A stretch of DNA of 64,000 nucleotides from CAYVQE01 sp964454005 (GTDB taxonomy: Bacteria; Myxococcota; B64-G9): contig CAYVQE010000004.1 of the NCBI GenBank assembly GCA_964454005.1, positions 1 to 64,000 on the forward strand. Direction: 5' to 3'. The notes beneath the pieces were generated by a model. It saw nothing but the letters and a program-made list of their open reading frames with translations, was not told the DNA's origin and ran no database searches. Each line of letters starts with the position of its first letter. Position 1 is the stretch's first letter. Shown here piece after piece: positions 26,309 to 34,613 of the stretch. The position numbers were made by a program, and so were the translations under genes.

Positions 26309-28645
26309 ATGAAGGCGGCCCGGCTGCTCGCGGGGTGGCGCTGGCAGCTCGCCGCGGCGGCCGTTGCCCTGCTGGGCGTCGGCCTGCGGCTGGCCCACTG
26401 GCCTTCGGTGTTCAGCGACGGCGGTTTCGCCGCCCCGGGCACCGACCCCTACTACCACCTGCGCCGGGCGGCGCTGCTGCTGACCGAATGGCCGAACCTG
26501 GTCTCGTTCGACCCGGCCGTCAGCTATCCGGCCGGTGCTACCCTGCCCTGGCCACCGGGCTTCGACCTGTTGCTGGCGGGGCCCGGCTGGCTGGGCGGCA
26601 CGGCCGGCAGCTTGGCCGGCTGGGGGGCGCTGCTGCTGCCGCTACTGGGCGGTCTGGGCATCTACCTGCTGATGCGCCTGGCGCGTTCCGCCTTCGGCCC
26701 CGGCTGCGCCCTGCTGGCCGGGCTGTGGCTGGCCGGGCTGCACGATGCCATCGATCTGACCCAGGCTGGCCGCATCGATCACCACGGCCTGGTGGCGCCG
26801 CTTTTTCTGGCCGCCTTCCTGGCCGCGGGCCGGGCCGCTGCGGCCGACCGGTTGCGCGCCTGTGTGCTCTGGGCGGCGCTGAGCGCCGCGACCGTGGCCC
26901 TGGCGGTGGCCAGCATCCCGCTGTCGCCGCCCGTGTTCTACCTGCCCATCTTCGCCGCGCTGGTGGCGCTGCGTTTCGACGACCGCAACGATCGGATCGT
27001 CCGGGCCAAACGGGCCGCCCTGGCCTGCCACGGGCTGACCGCGGCGGCGGTGCTGGTGGTGGTGTTGCTGGTCGGCGACCTGCACACCCGCCCCTTCGCC
27101 CTGTACCTGCCCTCGTTGTTCACGGTGCTGCTGTTCGGGCTGGCCGCCGCGGTCGGCTGGTTGGTATTTCTACCCCGGCGCCGGTTGTCTATCGGCGCGG
27201 CCGGTCTGCTGGCCGGGCTGGCCGTCCTGGCGCTGGCCGTGCCGGCGGTCTGGACGCCGTTGCGCGAGGCGCTGGCCATCGCCACCGGTGCTGCATCGTC
27301 CTACGCCATGGCCGACGAGGCCCGCTCGCTGCTGGCCGCGGGCGAGCTGATCACCTCGAGCGGCGCCACCGCGCGCTACACCTACCTGATCGTGCTGGCA
27401 CCGGTGATGTGGCTGGCCATGCTGCTGGCCGTCCGCCGCGATCGACCCTGGCGGTTCGAGCGCCTGCTGGTGCTGGCCTACGGACTGCTCGGCCTGGGGC
27501 TGCTGCTGGTGCAGGCCCGTTTCGCCGAGTACGCCGCCCCGGCGGTGGCCCTGCTGTTCGCCTGGGCCCTGCTGCGCGGCGGGGCGCTGTTCGTCCGCTT
27601 CGCCCGCCAGGCGCCGAGCCGAACCCGGGTGGGCATCTACGCCGCCTGCCTGATCGGGCTGCTGGCGGTGGCCCTGGCGCCGTTGGGAAGCAGTTTGCAC
27701 GCCTTTATGAGCCGCGACCCGGCCGCCCGCCCGCGCAGCCTGCTGGCCTTTCTCGAACGCGCCGAGCCACGGCTGGCCGGCCGGCCGGGAACGCTCGGCT
27801 ACGGCGTGTTGACCTCCTGGCTCGACGCCCACCCCTTCCTCTACGCCACCGGCCGGCCGGTGATGGTCAGCTCCTTCGGCACCCGCGACGCCGATCGCAT
27901 GAACCGGATCGGCTTCTCCATCCTGCTGGCCGACGACGAGCGCACCGCCTGGCAGCGCCTGCGGGCACACGACATCCGCTATCTGCTGGTCTCGAGCATC
28001 CACCGCGAGATCAACACCATGGCAAGGATGGCGGGCCTGGAGGCGCGCCTGATGGCGGTGGCGACCGGCGTGGTCGACGGCCGCTTCGTGCGCAGCTACC
28101 AACCGCTGCGGCCGTTCCGGCACTGCCTGCATACCCGGCTGTTCTTGGGCGACGGGGCCGGTCGGCCAGCCGGCGGAGTGGAACACCGCGGGCTGGCCCA
28201 CTTCCGGCTGCTGGCCGAATCGCACCAGCGGCTCCACCTGTTCGGTGCCGAGGTGCCGCGTTTCCGCCTGTTCGAGGTGGTCCCCGGCGCCCGCTTGCGC
28301 GGCCGAGCGCCGCCGAACACAGCGGTGCGCCTGCGCCTGCCCCTGGAGACCGAGACCGGCCGCGCCTTCGACTACCGGCGGCGGATCCGGGCCGGAGCCG
28401 ACGGCCGCTTCGAGCTGGGCGTGCCCTACGCCACGCCGGGACCCGGTCGCGACACACCGGCCCGCGGCCCCTACCGGCTGCGGCTGGGCGAGGCGCGCGC
28501 GACGGTCGAGGTCACCCCGGCGCAGGTCCGCAACGGGGCCGGCGTCCCGGTGGTCTGCGCCACCCCGGACGCGGTTGATTCCCCGGCGGGACTGGGGCAT
28601 GATGGCGCCACCGCACCAACCGCACCAAACGATGGCGGGCCCTGA
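26309..28645 (+). CDS. STT3/AglB-like oligosaccharyltransferase
   Basis: The 778-residue protein has a long multi-helix N-terminal part and a soluble C-terminal part. Catalytic-loop motifs are seen: GTDPYYHLRRA (Asp46-His50) and QAGRIDHHG (Asp157-His159), as in STT3/AglB/PglB. In place of the sequon-binding WWDYG there is SWLDAHPFLYATGRPV (about 502-517), preserving the acid. The last part (RLFEVVPGARLRGRAPP..., TGRAFDYRRRIRAGADG..., GVPYATPGPG) resembles the extra beta-domain of archaeal AglB rather than bacterial PglB. It probably transfers a lipid-linked glycan to protein in the periplasm. GGTGAGACGGC precedes the ATG. Confidence 0.82.
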   Translation: MKAARLLAGWRWQLAAAAVALLGVGLRLAHWPSVFSDGGFAAPGTDPYYHLRRAALLLTEWPNLVSFDPAVSYPAGATLPWPPGFDLLLAGPGWLGGTAGSLAGWGALLLPLLGGLGIYLLMRLARSAFGPGCALLAGLWLAGLHDAIDLTQAGRIDHHGLVAPLFLAAFLAAGRAAAADRLRACVLWAALSAATVALAVASIPLSPPVFYLPIFAALVALRFDDRNDRIVRAKRAALACHGLTAAAVLVVVLLVGDLHTRPFALYLPSLFTVLLFGLAAAVGWLVFLPRRRLSIGAAGLLAGLAVLALAVPAVWTPLREALAIATGAASSYAMADEARSLLAAGELITSSGATARYTYLIVLAPVMWLAMLLAVRRDRPWRFERLLVLAYGLLGLGLLLVQARFAEYAAPAVALLFAWALLRGGALFVRFARQAPSRTRVGIYAACLIGLLAVALAPLGSSLHAFMSRDPAARPRSLLAFLERAEPRLAGRPGTLGYGVLTSWLDAHPFLYATGRPVMVSSFGTRDADRMNRIGFSILLADDERTAWQRLRAHDIRYLLVSSIHREINTMARMAGLEARLMAVATGVVDGRFVRSYQPLRPFRHCLHTRLFLGDGAGRPAGGVEHRGLAHFRLLAESHQRLHLFGAEVPRFRLFEVVPGARLRGRAPPNTAVRLRLPLETETGRAFDYRRRIRAGADGRFELGVPYATPGPGRDTPARGPYRLRLGEARATVEVTPAQVRNGAGVPVVCATPDAVDSPAGLGHDGATAPTAPNDGGP

Positions 28646-28671
28646 GCGGGAAGCAGCGGGAGGACGTCACG

Positions 28672-30285
28672 ATGCACGAGCTGGTCGTCAGCCGGGGTTC
28701 GGCGGAGCTGGTGGCCCTGCCCCTGGAGGGCCAGTCGTTCCGTGTCGGGCGGGCACCGACCAACGATCTGGCCGTGCCGGAACCGATTGTCTCGCGCCAC
28801 CAGTTCGAGCTGTTGGCCACCGCCGGGGGGTGGCGGCTGGCCGACCGTTCGGGCCACGGCACCATGATCGACGGCAAGCGCTACTCCGAGGTGCTGTTGC
28901 AGCCCGGCGCCCGGGTGGACCTGGGCGGGTTGGCGCTGACGTTGCGCGAGCAAACGGCCGGCCCGCCTCAGCACACCGCCTCGCTGGGCGGCACCGACGT
29001 GCAATCGGCCGCGGCCACAGCGGCCGAGCGACTCGAGCTGGTGGGCCGGGTGGAGGATCGGCCGGTGCGGTTGGAACTCACCGGCGGCGTGGTGAGCATC
29101 GGCTCGGATGCGGCCAACGATCTGGTGCTGAGCGACGGCTTCATCTCGGCCTTCCACTGCCGGTTGGTCCAACGCGACGGCGGCTGGACGGTCATCGATC
29201 TGAAATCGACCAACGGCACCTGGCTCAACGGCGTCCGGGTGACCGAGGCCCGCCTGGAGCCCAACGTCAGCCTGAAGCTGGGCGGGCAGCGGCTGCAGGT
29301 GCGGCCGCTGCGCACCGAAGCCCCGGCGGCCGGCTTCTGCGGCATGGTGTCGGCGGATGCGGCCATGCGGCCGGTGTTCGAGCTGATCGAACGAGCGGCC
29401 GCCACCGACGAGACGGTGCTGATCACCGGCGAGAGCGGTTCGGGCAAGGAGCTGGTGGCCGAGGCGCTGCACCGGCTCAGCCCGCGGGCCGGCGCTGCCC
29501 TGATCCCGCTCAACTGCTCGGCCATCACCAAGGATCTGCTCGAGAGCGAGCTGTTCGGCCACGAGAAGGGAGCCTTCACCGGCGCCCACCAGCGCCGCCG
29601 CGGCCTGTTCGAGGAGGCCGACGGCGGCACCTTGCTGCTGGATGAGATCGGCGAGCTGGCCCTGGATCTGCAAGCCAAGCTGTTGCGCGTGATCGAGAGC
29701 GGCGAGATCCGACCGGTGGGCGCCAACCGCGCCACCCGGGTCGACACCCGCGTGCTGGCGGCCACCCACCGCTCGTTGCCCGACCGGGTGCGCAACGGCG
29801 CGTTCCGCGAGGATCTCTACTACCGCATCAACGTCATCGAGATCGACCTGCCGCCGCTGCGCGAGCGACCGGCCGACATCCCGCTGCTGGCCGAGCATTT
29901 CCTGGCCCAGGCCACCGGCCGCACCCGCGAGCGGCGCCTGAGCCAGCAGGCCATGCAACGGCTGGCCGCCTATCGCTTCCCGGGCAACGTGCGCGAGCTC
30001 AAGCACACCATCACCCGGGCGGCCATCCTGTGTCCGGACGAGGTGATCGGCCCCGAGCACCTGACCTTTCGCCCGCCCAGCCTGGCCGACCGGGTGGCCG
30101 AGTCGCAGGTCTACCGCCGCGGCAAGACGCTGCGGGAGGTCGAGATCGAGACCGTGCGCGCCGCGCTGGCCGCCACCGGCTACAACCAGAAAGCGGCCGC
30201 CCGCGAGCTGGGCATCGCGCGCTCGACCCTGATCCACAAGCTGGAGAAGTACGGCATCGAGACGCGCGCCGGCGGCCAGGGCTGA
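28672..30285 (+). CDS. Sigma-54-dependent activator with two FHA domains
   Basis: This 537-residue regulator has FHA domain 1 (residues about 20-85, VGRAPTNDLAVPEPIVSRHQ), FHA domain 2 (about 130-205, IGSDAANDLVLSD...SAFHCRLV), a central AAA+ sigma-54 interaction domain with Walker A GESGSGKE (about 252), GAFTGA (about 300) and Walker B LLLDEIGE (about 322), an R-finger region, and a C-terminal Fis-type helix-turn-helix (NQKAAARELGIARSTLIHKL). FHA domains read phospho-Thr, so a Ser/Thr kinase probably sets its activity. GAFTGA shows it can contact sigma-54. A sigma-54 promoter exists at 40276-40291, which may or may not be a target. Such FHA regulators are typical of myxobacteria. Confidence 0.95.
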   Translation: MHELVVSRGSAELVALPLEGQSFRVGRAPTNDLAVPEPIVSRHQFELLATAGGWRLADRSGHGTMIDGKRYSEVLLQPGARVDLGGLALTLREQTAGPPQHTASLGGTDVQSAAATAAERLELVGRVEDRPVRLELTGGVVSIGSDAANDLVLSDGFISAFHCRLVQRDGGWTVIDLKSTNGTWLNGVRVTEARLEPNVSLKLGGQRLQVRPLRTEAPAAGFCGMVSADAAMRPVFELIERAAATDETVLITGESGSGKELVAEALHRLSPRAGAALIPLNCSAITKDLLESELFGHEKGAFTGAHQRRRGLFEEADGGTLLLDEIGELALDLQAKLLRVIESGEIRPVGANRATRVDTRVLAATHRSLPDRVRNGAFREDLYYRINVIEIDLPPLRERPADIPLLAEHFLAQATGRTRERRLSQQAMQRLAAYRFPGNVRELKHTITRAAILCPDEVIGPEHLTFRPPSLADRVAESQVYRRGKTLREVEIETVRAALAATGYNQKAAARELGIARSTLIHKLEKYGIETRAGGQG

Positions 30286-30312
30286 GCCGGCGCAGCCGGC
30301 CGGGAGGAACGC

Positions 30313-31344
30313 TTGGCACCCGCTGCCGCTGCCGCAATCCAGGACAGGGTCATCTTCGTCATCGGCCCGCCGCGGTCGGGCTCTACGCTGCTGCAGCGCA
30401 TGCTCGGCTCCCACTCGGCGGTGCTGAGCCCGCCGGAGCCGCACCTGGTCACGCCGCTGGCCCACCTGGGGGTCTGGGCCAACGTCGAGCGGGCCGCCTA
30501 CGATCACATCAACGCGGCCGAGGCGCAGCGCGAGTTCATCGCCGAGCTGCCCGGAGGGCTGGACGACTACTGGGCCGCCTGCCGCGCCTATCTCGACGTG
30601 CTCTACGACCGCGCGCTGGAGCCCAGCGGCAAGCGCCTGTTCGCAGACAAGACCCCGGCCTACGCGCTGGTGCTGCCCTTTTTGACCCGGGTCTATCCGC
30701 GGGCCCGCTACCTGGTGCTGACCCGCCACCCGCTGGCGGTGTTCTGCTCCTACGCCAACTCCTTCTTCGAAGGCGACGCTGCCGCGGCGGTGGCCTACAA
30801 CGACATCCTGGGCCGCTACCTGCCGGCCGTGGCCCGCTTCCTGCGCGACCCCGGGGTGGCGGTGCACCGGCTGCGCTACGAGGATCTGGTCCAGCGGCCC
30901 GCGGCCGAGCTGGCGGCCGTGTTCAACTGGTTGGGTCTGGACAACGAACCCGGCGCGGTGGACTACGGCGCCCACGCGCACCGCGACAAGTCCTACGGCG
31001 ACCCCAAGGTGCGCCACCGCACGCGGCCGACCACCGATTCGCTGCAACGCTGGGCGACCGAGCTGGCCGCCGACCCGGCTGCGCGGGCGGTGGCCGAGCG
31101 GGTGGTGGCCGGGCTGGACCCGGCCGACCTGGAGACCTGGGGCACCCCGGCCGCGGAACTGTTCGCCCCGGTCGACCGAGCCGCCGGCGCCGCGCCGCCG
31201 CAGCGCGACTGGCGCTGGCTGACCGACGGCTACCGGCTGCGCCGCCGCGTCTTTCTGGCCCTGCGCAAGGACATCGAGCAACGCCCCCACGGCCGCCTGC
31301 TGCGCCGGCTACGCTACTACTGCGACGTGCTGCTGCGCGAGTAG
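30313..31344 (+). CDS. Sulfotransferase family protein
   Basis: The 343-residue protein carries a 5'-phosphosulfate-binding loop (FVIGPPRSGSTLLQRML, residues 15-31) and the 3'-phosphate region (LVLTRHPLAVFCSYANSFFE), plus YEDLVQRPAAELAAVFNWLG. These match PAPS-dependent sulfotransferases. It begins with TTG at 30313 behind GGGAGGAACGC. It most likely sulfates a glycan, lipid or small product; its place right after the glycosylation and FHA-regulator genes supports surface glycan decoration (inference). Confidence 0.83.
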   Translation: MAPAAAAAIQDRVIFVIGPPRSGSTLLQRMLGSHSAVLSPPEPHLVTPLAHLGVWANVERAAYDHINAAEAQREFIAELPGGLDDYWAACRAYLDVLYDRALEPSGKRLFADKTPAYALVLPFLTRVYPRARYLVLTRHPLAVFCSYANSFFEGDAAAAVAYNDILGRYLPAVARFLRDPGVAVHRLRYEDLVQRPAAELAAVFNWLGLDNEPGAVDYGAHAHRDKSYGDPKVRHRTRPTTDSLQRWATELAADPAARAVAERVVAGLDPADLETWGTPAAELFAPVDRAAGAAPPQRDWRWLTDGYRLRRRVFLALRKDIEQRPHGRLLRRLRYYCDVLLRE

Positions 31345-31610
31345 AGCGACAGACCCTTGTTGGCAGATGAGGATGGCCCTGCCTTATAGGTGGTGGGAGA
31401 TCCTGGGTGGCCGCGCCTCCTTAATTATTATGCTGGAGTGGGTTCACAAGCACACCGGGATCTACCTGGTGGCCGATCAATCCACCGCCGCGGTTCAGCG
31501 ACGAAATAGAGCCGAGGCGGTATACAGCAGAGACGGAAGCCGGCCTCCACTGGAACTTCGGCCTGGTCCCGGTTGGTCCGATGGGATTGAGGCTCGCGGA
31601 GCGATTCGGC
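31345..31610. other. Spacer of about 265 bases with atypical AT-rich core
   Basis: This gap between convergent genes has a lower-GC core, with the tract TTAATTATTA at 31421-31430. An open frame (31367-31657, +) runs through it but has no clear ribosome site, crosses the end of the lipoprotein gene and shows no recognisable domain. I see no transposase ends, hairpin terminator or RNA gene here. It may be a relic of inserted DNA. Confidence 0.35.
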
Positions 31611-32180
31611 TCAGCGGTAGACCTCGGCGCAGTAGGTCAGCAGCGGGGTGGTGGTGATCTGGCGGCAGTCGGCATCGGCCAGGCAGCGGCCGAGCTGCTC
31701 CAGGGCGGCGTCGGTCAGGCAGGCGTAGAGGGGATAATCGGGGCTGGCGGCGAAGTCGTCCAGGCAGCGGTCGAGCAGCGGCTCGACCGGGCTGTCGTGG
31801 CAGCTCAACCAACGCCGGCACCAGGCCGCGGCGAAATCGTCCAGCCCGGCCGCCGGCGCGCAGGCGGCCAGGGCCTGGTCGCGGCAGGCGTCCAGCGCCG
31901 CCTGATCGCAGTCGGGCCCCAGCGCCAGCACGCAGTCGTAGCGCGTGTCCAGGTAGGCCGCCTGCCAGCCGCCGGCCCGGCGCTGCGCCGGACAACGGCG
32001 CTGGCAGTCGGAGTCGGCCGGCACGGCCAGACAAACGGCCTCGGCGGCGCAGTAGGCGGCGCAATCGATCCGGTACTCCACCCGCTCGTCCGGCGGGATG
32101 CGGTACTGCCCGCCGTCACCACCGCTGCAGGCAGCCAGCAGCAGGCCGCCCAACAGACAGCCCCTGCCAGACCGGCTCAG
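31611..32180 (-). CDS. Small Cys-rich lipoprotein, non-ATG start likely
   Basis: About 189 residues: lipobox in RGCLLGGLLLAACSGGDGG, then a compact domain with 17 cysteines (for example DCAAYCAAEAVC, SDCQRRCPAQ, ACLTDAALEQLGRC). No in-frame ATG lies near the start. A CTG at 32180 overlaps the upstream TGA (CTGA), and a TTG at 32153 is an alternative. Coupling to the upstream gene could explain a weak start codon. The Cys pattern suggests disulfide-stabilised periplasmic folding; function is unknown. Confidence 0.6.
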   Translation of the reverse strand: MSRSGRGCLLGGLLLAACSGGDGGQYRIPPDERVEYRIDCAAYCAAEAVCLAVPADSDCQRRCPAQRRAGGWQAAYLDTRYDCVLALGPDCDQAALDACRDQALAACAPAAGLDDFAAAWCRRWLSCHDSPVEPLLDRCLDDFAASPDYPLYACLTDAALEQLGRCLADADCRQITTTPLLTYCAEVYR

Positions 32181-32653
32181 GAACCGAGCCGGTAGTCGAG
32201 TTCGAAGCGCTTCATCTGGCACAGCTTGTCGGTGCACAGCACGAAGCGGAAGCCGAGGCCGATGGTGTGGGGACCCTTGGCGCTGCGCTCGAAGGGGATA
32301 CGGTAGCGGATTAGCTTGCCTCCCTTTTTCCATTCGGCATCGGTCTTCTCGTATCGCTTGCGCTCGAACTCCAGCCCGGCCGGAGGCTCGATCGTCAGCG
32401 TGGCCGGGCCCTTGTCGCGATCCATCTTCCACTTGCCGGTCGGCTCGATGGCGATGCCCAGCTCGCCCTTGCCGGCGCCGCCGTCGGCCTGGGCCACGGT
32501 CGCGCGCACCCGGTAGTTGTCGCCCTTCTTGATGACCTCGGCCGCGGCCGCGGCCGCCTCCGGGCCGAAGGCGCCGGCCGCGAGCAGCGCCGCCACAGCG
32601 GCCGCCACCGTCGCCGTCCCGCTCAGCGCGACCATCAGATGCCTCCTCGCCAT
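32177..32653 (-). CDS. Secreted protein, DsbD-alpha-like C-terminal motif
   Basis: The 158-residue protein has a hydrophobic N-terminus (signal, Ala-rich) and ends GFRFVLCTDKLCQMKRFELD. A beta-rich domain with a terminal 'C-x4-C' of this type resembles the DsbD alpha/immunoglobulin-like module that receives electrons from the DsbD membrane domain. The assignment is tentative. The start at 32653 has GGAGGATAG; a second ATG at 32635 also has GAGGAGG. Its stop overlaps the possible start of the following lipoprotein. Confidence 0.6.
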   Translation of the reverse strand: MARRHLMVALSGTATVAAAVAALLAAGAFGPEAAAAAAEVIKKGDNYRVRATVAQADGGAGKGELGIAIEPTGKWKMDRDKGPATLTIEPPAGLEFERKRYEKTDAEWKKGGKLIRYRIPFERSAKGPHTIGLGFRFVLCTDKLCQMKRFELDYRLGS

Positions 32654-32711
32654 TCGGACTATCCTCCAAGGTCGTGTCCAGCAGTTCCGACGCCGGCCCC
32701 CGGGCCCGGAT

Positions 32712-33353
32712 TCAAAGGTACTGGCCGGTCAGGAAGGGGTTGGAGCGCTTCTCGCGGCCGATGGTGGTCTTGGGCCCGTGGCCGGAGTACAGCTCGGTGT
32801 CGTCCGGATGGGGGTAGATCTTGGTCTTGACGCTGTCGATCAGGGTCTTCAACGAGCCACCCGGCAGGTCGGTGCGGCCGATGGAGCCGGCGAAGACCAG
32901 GTCGCCGACCAGGATCTTGCCCGCGCCGGCGATCAGCAGCGAGATCGACCCCGGCGAGTGGCCCGGGGTGTGCAGCACCTCCAGCCGCACCCCGCCCACC
33001 TCGAGCACGTCGCCGTCGTCGATGGTACGGTCGGCCGGCGGGCTCGAAGCCCCCGGCAGGCCGAACATCGCCGCCTGCTGGCCGATGTGGGCCAGGTTGT
33101 CGGCCTCGGCCGGGTGCACCAGCAGCTCGGCGCCGGTGGCTCGCTTGAGGTCCTGGTTGCCGCCCACGTGGTCGAAGTGGGTGTGGGTGTTGATGATCAG
33201 CTTGCAGTCGAGCTCGTGCACCTCGAGCGCGGAGCGGATGGCGCCCACGTGGCCGCCCGGATCCACCACCGCCGCCTCCTTGGTCTCGGAGTCGCCCACG
33301 ATGTAGCAGTTGGTCATCAGCGGGCCCGTCTCCATGGTATCGAACACCAGCAT
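32712..33353 (-). CDS. Metallo-beta-lactamase-fold hydrolase (glyoxalase II-like)
   Basis: This 213-residue protein has the metal-binding motif THTHFDH (His57, His59, Asp61, His62), HTPGHSPGS and VGDLVFAGSIGRTDLPGG, and a final YSGHGPKTTIGREKRSNPFL. This is the arrangement of the small cytosolic glyoxalase II/YcbL-like group, which hydrolyses thioesters such as S-lactoylglutathione or related thiol adducts using a dinuclear metal. It has a good promoter at 33392-33420 and AAAAGGAGCG before the ATG. Confidence 0.92.
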   Translation of the reverse strand: MLVFDTMETGPLMTNCYIVGDSETKEAAVVDPGGHVGAIRSALEVHELDCKLIINTHTHFDHVGGNQDLKRATGAELLVHPAEADNLAHIGQQAAMFGLPGASSPPADRTIDDGDVLEVGGVRLEVLHTPGHSPGSISLLIAGAGKILVGDLVFAGSIGRTDLPGGSLKTLIDSVKTKIYPHPDDTELYSGHGPKTTIGREKRSNPFLTGQYL

Positions 33354-33391
33354 GATCGCTCCTTTTGAGGCTCATCTCCGTCTGCCGCGCC

Positions 33392-33420
33392 AGCATATCC
33401 AGACCCGGCGGTCCGATCAA
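33392..33420 (-). promoter_or_regulatory. Putative sigma-70 promoter for the MBL-fold hydrolase
   Basis: Minus-strand TTGATC (33420-33415), 17-base spacer, TATGCT (33397-33392), about 40 bases before the ATG at 33353. Confidence 0.55.
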
Positions 33421-33511
33421 GCGCGGCCATTTCAATCTTGGGTCCTGGCGGCGCCATGTCAACCGCCGGCAGGGCGGCGCGCGCGGCCCTGGTTGGAGGA
33501 TGATGGACGGT

Positions 33512-33541
33512 TTGACGCCCGCGAGCGCGGTCTGCTAATGC
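33512..33541 (+). promoter_or_regulatory. Putative promoter placing transcription start near the Nudix ATG
   Basis: TTGACG (33512-33517), 18-base spacer, TAATGC (33536-33541). The expected transcription start is close to the ATG at 33548, so the mRNA may be leaderless; no ribosome site is visible before this ATG. Confidence 0.4.
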
Positions 33542-33547
33542 TGGGTC

Positions 33548-33979
33548 ATGGCCGCTCGCCAGCGCAATCCGATCCCTACCGTCGATGTCATCATCGAGCT
33601 GCCGGGCCAGCAGATCGTGTTGATACAGCGCAAGAACCCACCACCCGGCTGGGCCCTGCCGGGCGGTTTCGTCGATGCCGGCGAATCGCTGGAGCAGGCC
33701 GCCGTGCGCGAGGCCCGCGAGGAGACCGGGTTGGCGGTGGAGCTGATCGAGCAATTCCACGCCTACTCGGATCCCGAGCGCGACCCGCGCCAGCACACCC
33801 TGACCGTGGTCTTCATCGGCCGCGCCGCCGGCCGCCCCCGCGGCGGTGACGACGCGGCCGCGGCGCGCGCCTTCGCCGCCGGCGATCCGCCGCAACCGCT
33901 GGCCTTCGACCACGGGCGCATCCTGGCCGACTACCTCCACTACCGGCGCACGGGCGAGCGCGGCCGTTTCACCTTGTGA
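33548..33979 (+). CDS. Nudix hydrolase
   Basis: This 143-residue enzyme has a complete Nudix box at residues 40-62 (GFVDAGESLEQAAVREAREE followed by TGL), with the metal-binding Glu cluster REAREE. Nudix enzymes cleave nucleoside diphosphates linked to another moiety, such as 8-oxo-dGTP, NADH or ADP-ribose. PPPGWALPGG before the box fits the ADP-ribose/generic group. It precedes the AMMECR1 gene by 55 bases and may be co-transcribed with it. Confidence 0.93.
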   Translation: MAARQRNPIPTVDVIIELPGQQIVLIQRKNPPPGWALPGGFVDAGESLEQAAVREAREETGLAVELIEQFHAYSDPERDPRQHTLTVVFIGRAAGRPRGGDDAAAARAFAAGDPPQPLAFDHGRILADYLHYRRTGERGRFTL

Positions 33980-34034
33980 CGAGCACGCCGGGCGGGGCCC
34001 GGCACGGCCGTCCAGACGCATCGGGGAGGAGATC

Positions 34035-34604
34035 ATGAGCGGCGACGAGCTGAATCGCGAGCAACAGGCCCTGCTGCTGCGGGTGGCCCGCGACGCCATC
34101 GGCGACCAGCTGCGCAGCGGCCGGGTGCCCAAGGCGGACACCGACGACCCCGTGCTGCTCGAACCGCGCGGCGCCTTCGTCACCCTGCACCTGGCCGGGG
34201 CGCTGCTCGGCTGCATCGGCACCTTCGTCAGCCAGCAGCCGTTGATCCACACCGTCCAGGAGATGGCCATCTCGGCCGCCACCCGCGACCCGCGCTTTCC
34301 GCCGCTGCAGCCGGCGGAGCTCGATGAGATCGACATCGAGATCTCGGCCTTGAGCCCGCTGCGGCCGGTATCCGATCCGAACGAGGTCGAGGTCGGCCGG
34401 CACGGCATCTTCATCAAGCGCGACTTCTACTCCGGCGTGCTGCTGCCCCAGGTGGCCACCGAGCAGGGCTGGGATCGCGAGACATTCCTACAGCACACCT
34501 GCCTCAAGGCCGGCCTGCCGCCGGCCGCCTGGCGCGACCCCAAGACCACCATCGAGGTGTTCGAGGCCCAGGTCTTCGGCGAGCAGGAGCTGGCCGCCGG
34601 CTGA
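34035..34604 (+). CDS. AMMECR1-domain protein (AmmeMemoRadiSam A-like)
   Basis: The 189-residue product has the AMMECR1 fold signature: GALLGCIGTFVSQQPLIHTV (the conserved 'RGCIG' has Leu in place of Arg), DEIDIEISALSPLRPV, and GVLLPQVATEQGWDRETFLQ. The start at 34035 was chosen for GGGGAGGAGATC. In many genomes AMMECR1 sits beside Memo and a radical SAM partner; neither is in this window. The role is not known with certainty. Confidence 0.88.
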   Translation: MSGDELNREQQALLLRVARDAIGDQLRSGRVPKADTDDPVLLEPRGAFVTLHLAGALLGCIGTFVSQQPLIHTVQEMAISAATRDPRFPPLQPAELDEIDIEISALSPLRPVSDPNEVEVGRHGIFIKRDFYSGVLLPQVATEQGWDRETFLQHTCLKAGLPPAAWRDPKTTIEVFEAQVFGEQELAAG

Positions 34605-34613
34605 TGCGCCGGT

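Noticed and set aside
31367..31657. Plus-strand open frame in the AT-rich spacer
   Set aside because: It lacks a ribosome site, runs into the convergent lipoprotein and has no recognisable features.
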